Shown: piece after piece, positions 1 to 9,616 of the stretch
Numbering within the stretch: the first letter of the stretch is position 1
How the letters are laid out: the number at the start of each line of letters is the position of its first letter
Source: an uncultured Bartonella sp.
GTDB lineage: Bacteria > Pseudomonadota > Alphaproteobacteria > Rhizobiales > Rhizobiaceae
Assembly: GCA_945285915.1 (NCBI GenBank)
Contig: CALYQL010000005.1
Location: 62,001 to 126,000 of the forward strand
Length of the DNA: 64,000 nt
Direction: 5' to 3'
Program-made: the position numbers and the translations under genes
The notes under the pieces: model-generated
Seen by the model: the letters and a program-made list of their open reading frames with translations, nothing else
What the model was told of the DNA's origin: nothing
Database searches by the model: none

Positions 1-890
1 ACGCCATTATGCGCCAATGAAACTTCGCCTGGGCGTGCCCTCAAACCACCACCAACCATGGCAGCCATGGAAGCGGAATGGTGCGGCGCACGAAATGGGC
101 GATGCACTGAAACGGAGCCATTTGTCGTTTCGCCGGCAATAGAAGCAATTAAGGCCACATCGAGCAATTCACGCGCATCCAACGGTGGCAAAATAGATGG
201 TAGCCGTTGTGCCAGCATAGATTTGCCAGCCCCCGGTGGGCCAACAAAAAGCAGGTTATGGCAGCCGGCCGCTGCAACTTCCAATGCGCGTTTTGCTACT
301 TCCTGTCCCTTTATATCGGCAAGATCAGGCAAATTGTCTTGAATGACATATTGGCGGGGCGTTGGTCGTGATAATATTTGTGTGCCTTTAAAATGGTTGA
401 CCAAAGCCAGTAGATTGGAGGGCGCTAGAATTTCAATATCCGTTCCTGCCCAAGCGGCTTCAGGACCGCATTTTTCTGGACAAATCAACCCCTTATCCAA
501 AGCAACAGCTGCCATTGCCGCCGGAAGCACACCATTGACTGCGGCAATTGAACCATCAAGCGATAATTCGCCGAGAATAATATAGTCTTGCCCCACGTCT
601 TCTGGCAGAAGTCCCATCGCAACCATAAGACCAACAGCAATTGGCAAATCATAATGGGAGCCTTCCTTAGGCAAATCTGCTGGTGCAAGGTTAACCGTGA
701 CACGCTTGACGGGCATAGAAAGGCCACAAGCATGAAGGGCAGCTTGTACCCGCTCACGGCTTTCGGCCACCGCTTTATCGGCAAGACCAACAATCGACAT
801 TCCCATTTTACCAGGTGCAATCATAACTTGCACATCAACCGGTAAAGCTTCAATCCCGTTAAAGGCAACGGTTGTAACCCGCGCTACCAT
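1..890 (-). CDS. comM: YifB/ComM-family Mg-chelatase-like AAA+ ATPase, C-terminal part cut off by the window edge
   Basis: The first 296 residues are readable from an ATG at 890 and the frame stays open to base 1. The N-terminus (MVARVTTVAFNGIEALPVDV) and the following Lon-protease-like fold (LVGLADKAVAESRERVQAA-type segment, 'NLAPADLPKEGSHYDLPIA') are typical of YifB/ComM. A Walker A motif (GPPGAGKS) lies near residue 220, and the Mg-chelatase signature RPFRAPHHSAS is followed by VGGG and PGEVSLAHNGV, which normally leads into Walker B beyond the edge. ComM is a hexameric helicase that drives branch migration during integration of transformed DNA. The full protein would be about 510 residues, so roughly 40% is missing. 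It is transcribed away from tamA. Confidence 0.93.
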   Translation of the reverse strand, partial: MVARVTTVAFNGIEALPVDVQVMIAPGKMGMSIVGLADKAVAESRERVQAALHACGLSMPVKRVTVNLAPADLPKEGSHYDLPIAVGLMVAMGLLPEDVGQDYIILGELSLDGSIAAVNGVLPAAMAAVALDKGLICPEKCGPEAAWAGTDIEILAPSNLLALVNHFKGTQILSRPTPRQYVIQDNLPDLADIKGQEVAKRALEVAAAGCHNLLFVGPPGAGKSMLAQRLPSILPPLDARELLDVALIASIAGETTNGSVSVHRPFRAPHHSASMAAMVGGGLRARPGEVSLAHNG

Positions 891-1204
891 ATCTCTGTCC
901 CCCGTTAAAATATTGCTTGATAAGAGACAATCATGGATTTTGAAAAAAATCAAGAACAATACAAGAACATATAATTTATAAATTTCAATTATTCATTGTT
1001 GAAAATTTTTCAAACTTAACACTTCTTTGACGAAGATAGAGCAAATTTACTACTCTATGTATATTATTCGATATGTAGTTATGGTAATGAGGATAAAAAA
1101 GCTTGGCAGTCAAAATAAACGCTATTCTGAAAAGGGAACGGGTGCTTTCTAATCACTTTGATGACTAACAGTGCATCGGGCTTTTATCAGAAAAAACTGA
1201 CGAG
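891..1204. other. Intergenic region between divergent comM and tamA
   Basis: This 314-bp stretch should carry promoters for both divergent genes. It is AT-rich and contains a short direct repeat (CAAGAACA at 951-958 and 962-969). I see no RNA gene or convincing short ORF. The tamA end has no strong Shine-Dalgarno sequence, consistent with its uncertain start. Confidence 0.5.
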
Positions 1205-3205
1205 TTGAGAAACGGGAACAGTGCAAGAGTAACGGGTTTGATAGTTTTACGGGGAAAATCGCTATTAAAAAAAGGAAGTGCTGTAATAGCTCTTCTTAGC
1301 GGCTTTGCTTTGACTATTTCTGTTCCGCAAACTGCTATGGCGTTTGATCTTTTTGGTGTGCATTTATGGGGCAAGAAAAAACAGGACGATGCGAAAGATG
1401 TCATCGGTGTGCCCAAATATTATACTGTAGATGTTGTGGCAGCACCCGGTGCCGAAAAGGCTGGCGTTAAACTTGCAAAATCTGCATCCTCATTGGTAGG
1501 AGACCATAAAAAGCCGGCTTCAGGGTCTGCTGGTCTCTTGGCAAAGGCTCGTGGTGATTACCGTAAAATTCTGGCCGCCCTTTACGCGCAAGGTCATTAT
1601 GGCGGCACAATCAGCATCACGGTCAATGGTCAGGAAGCAGCCAATATTCGCCCCGATGCCGAATTGCCAGAAAAATCAGAGATTGTTATTACAATCGATC
1701 AAGGGCCTGAATATCATTTTGGTCAAGCAAATATAAACACGCTTGCGCCACCGACAGATGACAAAAAAGATAAAGTGCCATTGCCACAAGATTCGGGCTA
1801 TGCAACCGGTGATGTTGCAAAATCAGGTGCTGTATTCAAGGCAGAACAGCTTGCAGTCGAAGGTTGGCGTCAGCAGGGTTATGCAAAAGCCTCCGTTAAG
1901 GGGCATGATGTTGTTGCCGATCATGCAGCCCATATTGTTGATTCGAATATTCAGATTGATCCAGGTAGAAAAGCCACTTTTGGCCAATTAACCGTAAAAA
2001 ATGTCAGTAAAAAACCACAAATGGATTCGGCTTATGTGGCTTGGATGACAGGGATCCAGCAGGGGGCAGAATATGACCCTGATGATATTACCAAGGCCAA
2101 TAAACGGTTGGCAAAGCTTGATGTTTTCCGTGCCGCCAATGTAAGAGAGGCGGAAAAAATCAATCCTGATGGAAGTTTGCCGCTTAATTTGGTTGTTCAA
2201 GAGCGGCCTCCACATCGATTTGGCGTTGGTGGTAGCTATCCAACGCTTGATGGCGCAGGGCTTGAAGCCTATTGGATGCAGCGCAATTTGTTTGGTCATG
2301 CTGAACGGTTACGCTTTGATGCCCGCATTAGTGGCATTGGTGGGCAACAGGACGATTCGTATAACCCGAAAAATTTCAGCTATTTGCTGGGCTCCACCTT
2401 TACCCGTCCCGGTGTTATAACGCCTGATACGGATTTTGTAGCAAGCTTAAAAGGGCAACGCGAGGTTCTGGATAACTACACCACAACAGGTGTGACTGGT
2501 CAGGTTGGGTTAACCCATAATTTCTCGGACGAATTGTCAGGGCGTATCTATTTCAATGCGGCACAAACAAAGTCTGAAGATGACTATTTTGGTAATCGCG
2601 ATTTCACAACAGTCGGCTTCCTTGGTGGGTTATTATATGACAATCGCGATAACAAAAATAATCCGAAACATGGCGTTTATGGCGAGGTTGTCTTAGAGCC
2701 GGTTTATGAAATTCAATATGGTAACTTCATCGGAAAGATGACGCTTGAAGGACGGTCTTATTTCGCAATAGATGCGAAAGATCGTTATGTCATTGCATTG
2801 CGTGGAAAGGTTGGCTCAATCACAGGGCCAGACGCCAAGGAAATTCCATCGGATATGCTTTTCTTCGCCGGTGGCGGTGGTTCCGTTCGTGGTTATGGTT
2901 ATCGTAACATTGGTATTAAAACCAACACAGGTGATACAATTGGTGGGCGTTCACTGGTTGAAGGTTCAGCAGAGTTGCGCACAATGATGACAGACACGTT
3001 GGGGTTTGTCGGCTTTGTTGATGCTGGTGTGGTTGGCGAGGATTCCTATCCTGATTTTTCTGAAAATACCAAGATTGGTGCCGGTTTGGGTGTCCGTTAT
3101 ATGACTGGCTTGGGACCTTTGCGGTTCGATGTAGCTGTACCGTTGGATAAAGAAAGTGGTGATCCTGATTTAGGGTTCTACATTGGTATAGGGCAGGCAT
3201 TCTGA
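1205..3205 (+). CDS. tamA: Translocation and assembly module outer-membrane subunit TamA (Omp85 family)
   Basis: A 666-residue Omp85 protein that helps insert beta-barrel proteins, including autotransporters, into the outer membrane with TamB. A hydrophobic signal segment (about residues 22-45, ending QTAMA) is followed by POTRA-like repeats (to about 340) and a C-terminal 16-strand barrel. The barrel contains the Omp85 segment GGGGSVRGYGYR (near 560) and ends in the aromatic terminus IGIGQAF, a BAM-type signal. No in-frame ATG precedes the signal peptide: the frame begins with TTG at 1205, and another TTG at 1238 is possible, so the start is uncertain. The stop overlaps the tamB start, indicating translational coupling. 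The product name is secure; only the N-terminus is in doubt. Confidence 0.93.
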   Translation: MRNGNSARVTGLIVLRGKSLLKKGSAVIALLSGFALTISVPQTAMAFDLFGVHLWGKKKQDDAKDVIGVPKYYTVDVVAAPGAEKAGVKLAKSASSLVGDHKKPASGSAGLLAKARGDYRKILAALYAQGHYGGTISITVNGQEAANIRPDAELPEKSEIVITIDQGPEYHFGQANINTLAPPTDDKKDKVPLPQDSGYATGDVAKSGAVFKAEQLAVEGWRQQGYAKASVKGHDVVADHAAHIVDSNIQIDPGRKATFGQLTVKNVSKKPQMDSAYVAWMTGIQQGAEYDPDDITKANKRLAKLDVFRAANVREAEKINPDGSLPLNLVVQERPPHRFGVGGSYPTLDGAGLEAYWMQRNLFGHAERLRFDARISGIGGQQDDSYNPKNFSYLLGSTFTRPGVITPDTDFVASLKGQREVLDNYTTTGVTGQVGLTHNFSDELSGRIYFNAAQTKSEDDYFGNRDFTTVGFLGGLLYDNRDNKNNPKHGVYGEVVLEPVYEIQYGNFIGKMTLEGRSYFAIDAKDRYVIALRGKVGSITGPDAKEIPSDMLFFAGGGGSVRGYGYRNIGIKTNTGDTIGGRSLVEGSAELRTMMTDTLGFVGFVDAGVVGEDSYPDFSENTKIGAGLGVRYMTGLGPLRFDVAVPLDKESGDPDLGFYIGIGQAF

Positions 3206-6200
3206 TGATGAAAAAAATATCCTTTCCAGCTTTTATCATCGCTATTTTCTTTGTTCTCGGCTTAGGTTTTGTTCACGCTGCAGATGGTTCAGCGCAAGAT
3301 AATTCCGCCAATGAGGCTGATAAGTCTTGGATGTTGTCATTTATTGAAAGTAAGATTTCATCGCCTAACAGACAAATTAGAATCTCTAATATACAGGGCG
3401 CTTTGTCTTCAAGTGCGACGATTGGCTCTATTACAATTGCGGATCGTCAAGGCGTTTGGCTAAAAATAACCAATGCCAAAATGGACTGGAACCGTATGGC
3501 ATTGTTGCGTGGCCAAGTTTCTATCAATGAATTGGCCGCTGAAAAAATTGAATTTTTGCGCAAACCCCTGCCAGAACCTTCAGCACCTTCACCGGAATCA
3601 AAAGGGTTTTCTATTCCTCAATTGCCGGTGGCTGTCAGCGTAAAAACAATTGAAGCCAAGGCGCTTGTTTTTGGCGAACCAATATTCGGTCTTTCCTCTC
3701 AAGTGTCGTTAAAGGGCGCTATCTCGCTTGCTAATGGTGATCTTGAAACAAAGCTCAATATGCAACGCCTTGATGCAGCCGGCCATTTCGATGTCTTTAC
3801 AGATATCTCAAACAGCAAAAACAAAGCAAAAATTGATATTGCTGTTTCAGAGCCTGAAAATGGCATTGTTGCCAATGCATTAAAAATCAAAAACAAGCCG
3901 CCGGTAGACCTTACAATTAAAGGTGATGGTCGCTTGGACAATTTCCGTTTGAATTTGGCAATGCAGGCTGGGCAAGAACCAGTATTGAGCGGTGCATTTG
4001 AGCTCAAAGCCGATGAGAATGGAAAAATTATTGCAGGGGATCTTTCTGGTCCCATAGCTTTTTTGATGCCCGATGAATACCACGCTTTTTTTGGTTCTAA
4101 AACTGCATTGCAATTTAATGCCATGGTGAAAAAGGGCGGTGGTTTCCGGTTGGATGGGCTATCCCTAAATGGTGAAGGAATCCATATTGCCGCAAATGCC
4201 GAGACATTGCCGGATGGCTTTTTAAGACGTTTAAAGGTAAATGCAACGATCGCAGCGCAATCAGGTGGCGCACTTGTTTTGCCGGTTGCTGGTGGGCAAA
4301 CCAAAGCAGACCGTATAGCACTTAATATCGATTACGGTGCAAACAATGCCGATATGTGGAATGGGCAATTTATTGTCAATAATTTTACCAATGAGAATTT
4401 TAGCGCCCATGACATGACATTCGATATGGGGGGTGACAGCCAAAATCTGGATGACCCACAAAATCGCCATGTCAGTATACAGGTTACGGGTGGCATAAAC
4501 GGCATGTTGACGCGTGGCAGCAAACTGTCGGCAGCACTTGGAAATTCAATCAATTTGAAAATTGATACCGATATTTTAGCCAATCGACCAATTGATGTTC
4601 GGACTTTAAGTTTAACAGCCAATGGCCTAACACTTGGCTTGAAGGGCGAAATCGAAAAAATGGTTTTCAAGGGTAATTTGGGTATCAAGGCTGATACACT
4701 GCAGCCCTTGGCTATGTTGACAGGCAAACCTCTTTCAGGGGCGGCAGATATCGAGGCAAGTGGTACAATAGGTCTGATTGGGGGCGCTTTTGACCTTGAT
4801 CTTTCTGGTAAAACGTCGGAAGTCAAAACAGGCAATGAAGCCGCTGACCGTTTGTTAAGTGGTGATGCCAAATTGTCTGGTGGTATAAAACGTGACCAGA
4901 ATGGCATAACGACACGTAACTTTATATTGGGTAACGATCATTTGAAACTTTTGGCAAATGGCCAATTTTCAAGTGAAGAAGCCAATATGGACTTTCAGGT
5001 AGATCTTGCCGATCTTGCTCTTCTCAATCCGCGTATGCAGGGGCCAATAGCGTTAAAAGGAGCCGCACGTGGTCATAATCGGCTCGTCGCATTCAGCCTT
5101 GGTGCAAAAATTCCTGAAGCAACGCTTTCAGGCAAGAAGATGCAAAATACGGCCATTTTTATCAATGCTATCCTTGATAATACGTCGCCAATATCATCCT
5201 ATCTCAATGGTTCAATATCAGGTAACGGAAGTTTTGCTGGACAAAAACTTGAATTGGCTGGCGATTTTTCAAATAATGACCATGGTAGAAGCCTGAATGG
5301 CTTAAATATTACCATTGGTGGGGCCAAGATATCTGGCGATATTGCCCAGAATATTAATGGTCTTATTGACGGCAATTTGCAGGTTAATGCACCCGATATT
5401 TCTACGCTTTCTGCGTTGGCCTTAACAGAGGGGCAAGGCAGCATGACAGGCAATTTTGCATTTGCCAGTGATAACGGCAAACAGAATGCAAATTTGCAAG
5501 CCCATATCGACAAACTCGTTTTTGGTGGCAATCATGTTGAAAGTCTAGACATGAAAGCCGCTTTGAGTGATCCAAAAGGCGCTTTCCGTATTGATGGTTA
5601 TGTCAATGCTCGGGACATTCAAACCTCGGCCTTGGTTGTAAATAGTATAAAGGCCACAGCAAAAGGGTTGAATGGTCAAACGGATTTCAATCTGACAGCT
5701 GAAGTTCAAAACAATACGAAAGCAGAGATGTCTGGCGCGTTGGTTTATGCCAATTTACCGGATAATGACAGATTGGCTATCAATTTGGATACGCTCAATG
5801 TTACGCAGGATAATGTGCATGTAAAACTCGCAAAGCCGGCATCCATTGCGTTATCTGACGGAAATGTTCGGATTAATTCCTTTGCATTGAATGTTGATGG
5901 CGGAAATTTAACTGCCACTGGTAATGTTGGCAATCAGCTAGATTTACAGCTTGTTCTGGATCGCTTGCCAGTTTCGCTGGCAAATGTGGTGAAACGCGAT
6001 CTTGGGGCGTCCGGCTTTTTAACGGGGCAGGCGGTTGTTAAGGGAAAAAGTGATAATCCCGACATTCATTTTGATCTGAAAGGTGAAGGCCTAACCGTTG
6101 CGACCTTGAAGGAAAAAAATGTTGCGCCGATGAGCTTTACCGCAAAAGGTAACACAGATGGTAAAATGCTTGGTGTTAATGCAGTCATTTCCGGAGGAGG

Positions 6201-7869
6201 ACTTGATGTTAATGCTAATGGTAAAGTTCCGCTCGGTAATGGCAATCTCGATCTTAATGTCGAATTAAAAAATATACCTGTTGCATTGGCCAATGGTTTT
6301 GCCACTGGTCAGCGTTTAGGTGGTGACATTAAGGGACATGCGCATATAGGTGGAAATTTAAAAAATCCATCAGCCGAGTTTAATCTATCTGGACAGGGAT
6401 TGACCGCCGATCTTTTGGCAAAAAATGGCTTGTCACCAATTAGCTTCGTTATGCAGGGAAGCTATCAGAATTCTGCGCTAAATTTAGAACGGCTAAACGC
6501 AAATGGACCACAAGGTCTCAATATTGCAGCGTCCGGTCATATTCCTCTTCTTGGAAATGGACTTGATTTACAAGTTAAAGGCAAAGCACCATTGGGCATC
6601 GCCAATCAGTTTCTTGCTGAAAGAGGCGCACAAATAACTGGAACGGCAACGGTTGATGCCAGCGTAAAAGGATCTTTTGCTAAACCACAGCTGGGGGGCA
6701 GTTTTGCTCTTTCAAATGGTAGCTTTATCGATTCACAAACCAATTTGCGATTGAATGGAATTGACGTTCAAGGCAGTCTGACAGGAGATCGTCTTGTTAT
6801 CAATCATGTCAATGCAGCGTCATCTGCTGGCGGTTCAATAGCCGCAAGTGGTAGTATTTCGACAGATTTTTCAGCCGGTATGCCAGCTGATATTGCAATT
6901 AAGCTTAATCATATGCGCTATAGCGATGGCGAAATGATTGTTGCCACTGTTGATGGTACGGTGACTATAACAGGTCCTCTGCTGCGTAATCCTGTTATTG
7001 GCGGTGATCTTACACTTGAAAAGGCAGAAATTACCGTACCTGATCGGTTTGGTGGCTCATCTTTGATTGATGTTAAGCATAAGCATTTATCAAAGAATGT
7101 TCAGACAACGCTTGATCGGGCAAAAATTGAAACACGCCCGAAAAAGGGAGCCGCAACGCCAAATAAACCAGCCATTGCCCAAGTAAAAATGCGTATCCGT
7201 GCACCAAACCAGATCTTTGTTCGTGGTATGGGGCTTGATGTTGAATTGGGTGGCGAGATTGGAATTTTCGGACCCGTCAACAATATCCGTCCTGTTGGTG
7301 GCTTCCAGATGTTAAGAGGTCGGTTTGAAATTCTTTCGCAGCGTTTGACCTTCAGTGAAGGTCGGGTAACCTTGGTTGGTAATCTCAACCCAGAAGTAAA
7401 CTTTGTGGCTACAACGGAAGGAAGTGACATTACGGTTACTGTTACCGTTAGTGGCACTGTTGACGCCTTGGTTGTTGCCTTTTCGTCTACGCCAACTTTA
7501 CCGCAAGATGAAGTCTTGGCACGGTTGATATTCAACCGCTCAATTAGTGAATTGTCACCATTCCAAATAGCACAACTTGCCTCTGCTGCGGCAGAACTTG
7601 CCGGTGTTACCAATACGTCCCTCTTAGGGTCTCTTCGCGCGTCTACGGGGCTTGATGATCTTGATGTTGTCACTGACAAACAAGGCAATACAGGGGTGAA
7701 AGCTGGTCGGTATATACGCGATAATATATATTTGGGTGTTGAAGCGGGTTCCGGTGGAAATACCAAGGGAACAGTTAATCTCGATATTACCAAAGACTTG
7801 AAAGCCAAGGGTGCCTTAGGCGCAGAAGGGGATTCAAGCGTTGGTGTCTATTACGAAAAAGATTATTGA
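3205..7869 (+). CDS. tamB: Translocation and assembly module inner-membrane/periplasmic protein TamB
   Basis: A 1554-residue AsmA-like repeat protein. An N-terminal hydrophobic anchor (about residues 5-26) is followed by a long, monotonous beta-rich, Asn/Gly/Leu-rich region, as expected for a beta-taco groove spanning the periplasm. The last ~300 residues form the conserved DUF490/TamB domain, with the segments VRGMGLDVELGGEIGIFG, RPVGGFQMLRGRFEIL, LPQDEVLARLIFNRS and a C-terminal QGNTGVKAGRYI. TamB partners with TamA and also belongs to the AsmA-like group linked to phospholipid transport to the outer membrane. It starts with ATGATG overlapping the tamA TGA, so the two are one operon. Antisense frames of over 200 codons inside it look like codon-bias shadows. 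Confidence 0.95.
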   Translation: MMKKISFPAFIIAIFFVLGLGFVHAADGSAQDNSANEADKSWMLSFIESKISSPNRQIRISNIQGALSSSATIGSITIADRQGVWLKITNAKMDWNRMALLRGQVSINELAAEKIEFLRKPLPEPSAPSPESKGFSIPQLPVAVSVKTIEAKALVFGEPIFGLSSQVSLKGAISLANGDLETKLNMQRLDAAGHFDVFTDISNSKNKAKIDIAVSEPENGIVANALKIKNKPPVDLTIKGDGRLDNFRLNLAMQAGQEPVLSGAFELKADENGKIIAGDLSGPIAFLMPDEYHAFFGSKTALQFNAMVKKGGGFRLDGLSLNGEGIHIAANAETLPDGFLRRLKVNATIAAQSGGALVLPVAGGQTKADRIALNIDYGANNADMWNGQFIVNNFTNENFSAHDMTFDMGGDSQNLDDPQNRHVSIQVTGGINGMLTRGSKLSAALGNSINLKIDTDILANRPIDVRTLSLTANGLTLGLKGEIEKMVFKGNLGIKADTLQPLAMLTGKPLSGAADIEASGTIGLIGGAFDLDLSGKTSEVKTGNEAADRLLSGDAKLSGGIKRDQNGITTRNFILGNDHLKLLANGQFSSEEANMDFQVDLADLALLNPRMQGPIALKGAARGHNRLVAFSLGAKIPEATLSGKKMQNTAIFINAILDNTSPISSYLNGSISGNGSFAGQKLELAGDFSNNDHGRSLNGLNITIGGAKISGDIAQNINGLIDGNLQVNAPDISTLSALALTEGQGSMTGNFAFASDNGKQNANLQAHIDKLVFGGNHVESLDMKAALSDPKGAFRIDGYVNARDIQTSALVVNSIKATAKGLNGQTDFNLTAEVQNNTKAEMSGALVYANLPDNDRLAINLDTLNVTQDNVHVKLAKPASIALSDGNVRINSFALNVDGGNLTATGNVGNQLDLQLVLDRLPVSLANVVKRDLGASGFLTGQAVVKGKSDNPDIHFDLKGEGLTVATLKEKNVAPMSFTAKGNTDGKMLGVNAVISGGGLDVNANGKVPLGNGNLDLNVELKNIPVALANGFATGQRLGGDIKGHAHIGGNLKNPSAEFNLSGQGLTADLLAKNGLSPISFVMQGSYQNSALNLERLNANGPQGLNIAASGHIPLLGNGLDLQVKGKAPLGIANQFLAERGAQITGTATVDASVKGSFAKPQLGGSFALSNGSFIDSQTNLRLNGIDVQGSLTGDRLVINHVNAASSAGGSIAASGSISTDFSAGMPADIAIKLNHMRYSDGEMIVATVDGTVTITGPLLRNPVIGGDLTLEKAEITVPDRFGGSSLIDVKHKHLSKNVQTTLDRAKIETRPKKGAATPNKPAIAQVKMRIRAPNQIFVRGMGLDVELGGEIGIFGPVNNIRPVGGFQMLRGRFEILSQRLTFSEGRVTLVGNLNPEVNFVATTEGSDITVTVTVSGTVDALVVAFSSTPTLPQDEVLARLIFNRSISELSPFQIAQLASAAAELAGVTNTSLLGSLRASTGLDDLDVVTDKQGNTGVKAGRYIRDNIYLGVEAGSGGNTKGTVNLDITKDLKAKGALGAEGDSSVGVYYEKDY

Positions 7870-7950
7870 TAACCGCGTCATCTGTGGTTGACGATTTATC
7901 GTGACTTTTAAATTTTCAATAATGCAATAAACAGGTGAAAGGGACTCATA

Positions 7951-8505
7951 ATGCCTCGTTTGTTTACAGCATTAGAAATACCGCGTGATGCGGCATTATC
8001 ACTTTCGCTATTACGCGGTGGTTTGCCAGGTGCGCATTGGGTAGAAGCGGAAGACTATCATATCACACTTCGTTTTTTTGGTGACATATCGAATGAAATG
8101 GCCGATGAGCTTTTAAATGCTCTGGATCGTATAAAAAAACAGCCATTTAAAATTCGCTTGTCGGGAATAGATGTTTTTGGTTCTAAAAAACCACATTCGC
8201 TTTATGCGCGCGTTGAGCCTTGTGAAGAATTGACACAGCTCCAAAGTGATATTGTTAGAATAGCCAATCGTCTTGGAATTAATCCTGATAAAGCAAAATT
8301 TGTACCACATGTTACAATAGCGCGTCTTAAGCAGGTAAAGCTTGAAGATCTTCTGCATTACCTGTCATCTCGAGGTAATTTTTCATCAGATTATTTTCCC
8401 GTTACGCGATTTGTCATGATGTCATCACGGGAGTCTGTCGGCGGTGGCCCCTATATTATAGAGGATAGTTGGTCTCTTAATGGAACACAGCCAGAGTTGT
8501 TCTAA
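7951..8505 (+). CDS. thpR: RNA 2',3'-cyclic phosphodiesterase ThpR (2H phosphoesterase)
   Basis: A 184-residue two-histidine phosphoesterase that hydrolyses 2',3'-cyclic phosphate ends of RNA to 2'-phosphates; the family was once described as a 2'-5' RNA ligase. Both HxTx motifs are present: HITLRFFG with His37 and HVTIARLK with His120. The length matches the family (about 180). The ATG at 7951 is preceded by GGTGAAAGGGA. It lies 81 bp after tamB on the same strand, with no obvious terminator between, and may be read from the same transcript. A strong hairpin follows its stop. Confidence 0.93.
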   Translation: MPRLFTALEIPRDAALSLSLLRGGLPGAHWVEAEDYHITLRFFGDISNEMADELLNALDRIKKQPFKIRLSGIDVFGSKKPHSLYARVEPCEELTQLQSDIVRIANRLGINPDKAKFVPHVTIARLKQVKLEDLLHYLSSRGNFSSDYFPVTRFVMMSSRESVGGGPYIIEDSWSLNGTQPELF

Positions 8506-8522
8506 AGTATCAATGACTTGTT

Positions 8523-8560
8523 ATATTGTTTTTACGCATAGCACGTAAAAGCAATATATT
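8523..8560. terminator. Bidirectional terminator between thpR and a convergent glycosyltransferase gene
   Basis: Bases 8523-8536 pair with 8544-8557 over 14 bp (one G-U pair) around the 7-base loop CATAGCA. The arms are T-rich and A-rich, so the hairpin is followed by a U-tract when read from either side. Its placement between two converging genes fits a shared intrinsic terminator. Confidence 0.75.
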
Positions 8561-8651
8561 TTATGACGATCAACAGTTTTAATTGAACTGCAATCAAGAA
8601 TAACATTGCAATTCTTTATCGTTGCATTTTGACGAATAAGAAAGTCACCAA

Positions 8652-9614
8652 CTATTTGAATAGCTTGTTTTTTAAACGGGTTAGAAAAGATGTCTTTGGT
8701 AATTTCTCGGTTTCAAAGCGTATTCTGTCTTCTTTAACAAGCAGTTTATCCAGAACACTCCGTGTTAGCTTTGATTTATCAATATTATCAAATTTGTAGC
8801 ACAATTCCTGAAATGCAAAGGGGCTCAAAGCTGCTTTATAATCATGACCAGTTCTCTTTTTGGTTTTTACAAGATCATCGGCAATGGTTAGCAGGATTTG
8901 AACGATATCACCCTCTTTTTTTCGACTGCTCATGATAGAGTTTTTGCGGTTAATACGGTAATAGATCAAACGCTCCCAGACGATCGCGAGATTATGCGCA
9001 TTCAATAAAGTGTTGAAGTAAAACGGCATATCTTCAAATATCAGACGTTCTGGAAAACGGGCATTGGTTTTTTCAATGAGAGACCGTTTGATAATTTTAT
9101 TCCAAGCGACCACGAATGAATCGTATGAAAATATATCAAATGGATCCATTTGATCGAGTATGATGAGATCCGTGTTATCGCGATATTTCTCAAACAGAGG
9201 TAATGCCGTTTGATTTTTTTCTTCTGTAATATTGCCAGTTAAATCATCAAGATAGGCAGTTTGACAAAAAACAATGTCGCAATCGTATTTTTTGGCCTTT
9301 TCATAGAGCTTCGTATAAACTTCCGGATGAATTTTATCATCGGAATCGACAAATGCTATATATTCGCCCTTGGCCATTTTAAGTGCAACGTTGCGCGCTG
9401 AACCTAAACCACCATTTTCCTTGCGGATAGCAATGATTCTGTTGTCTTTCTCAGCATATTCCTTGATAATTTCCGGACTTGAATCCGTACTACCATCATC
9501 AACAATTATAATTTCCATATCACGGAATGTCTGGTTTAATACGCTATCCAAACATTCTTTTAGCCATGGAGCAACGTTGTAAACGGGTATAATAACGGAG
9601 ATAGAAGGTGTCAT
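8652..9614 (-). CDS. Family 2 glycosyltransferase
   Basis: A 320-residue GT-A enzyme of the GT2 family. It opens with SVIIPVYNVAPWLKECLDSV, followed by the nucleotide-sugar segment EIIIVDDGSTDSSPEII, an ENGGLGSARN segment and the metal-binding DxD region AFVDSDD. It presumably transfers a sugar from an NDP-sugar to a surface glycan; donor and acceptor cannot be read from sequence. There is no membrane segment, so it is probably a cytoplasmic enzyme at the inner membrane. It is the last gene of a three-gene minus-strand operon, starting 2 bp after the stop of the upstream gene. It is paralogous to the gene at 10614-11552. Confidence 0.92.
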   Translation of the reverse strand: MTPSISVIIPVYNVAPWLKECLDSVLNQTFRDMEIIIVDDGSTDSSPEIIKEYAEKDNRIIAIRKENGGLGSARNVALKMAKGEYIAFVDSDDKIHPEVYTKLYEKAKKYDCDIVFCQTAYLDDLTGNITEEKNQTALPLFEKYRDNTDLIILDQMDPFDIFSYDSFVVAWNKIIKRSLIEKTNARFPERLIFEDMPFYFNTLLNAHNLAIVWERLIYYRINRKNSIMSSRKKEGDIVQILLTIADDLVKTKKRTGHDYKAALSPFAFQELCYKFDNIDKSKLTRSVLDKLLVKEDRIRFETEKLPKTSFLTRLKNKLFK

Positions 9615-9616
9615 TC

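Noticed and set aside
1-900. Plus-strand frames at 58-845
   Set aside because: All are shadows of the minus-strand comM gene, which has a continuous frame and strong motifs.
7101-7808. 235-codon open frame antisense to tamB
   Set aside because: Lies wholly inside tamB, composition mirrors the opposite strand, no Shine-Dalgarno or recognisable domain. The 201-codon frame at 3699-4304 is rejected for the same reason.
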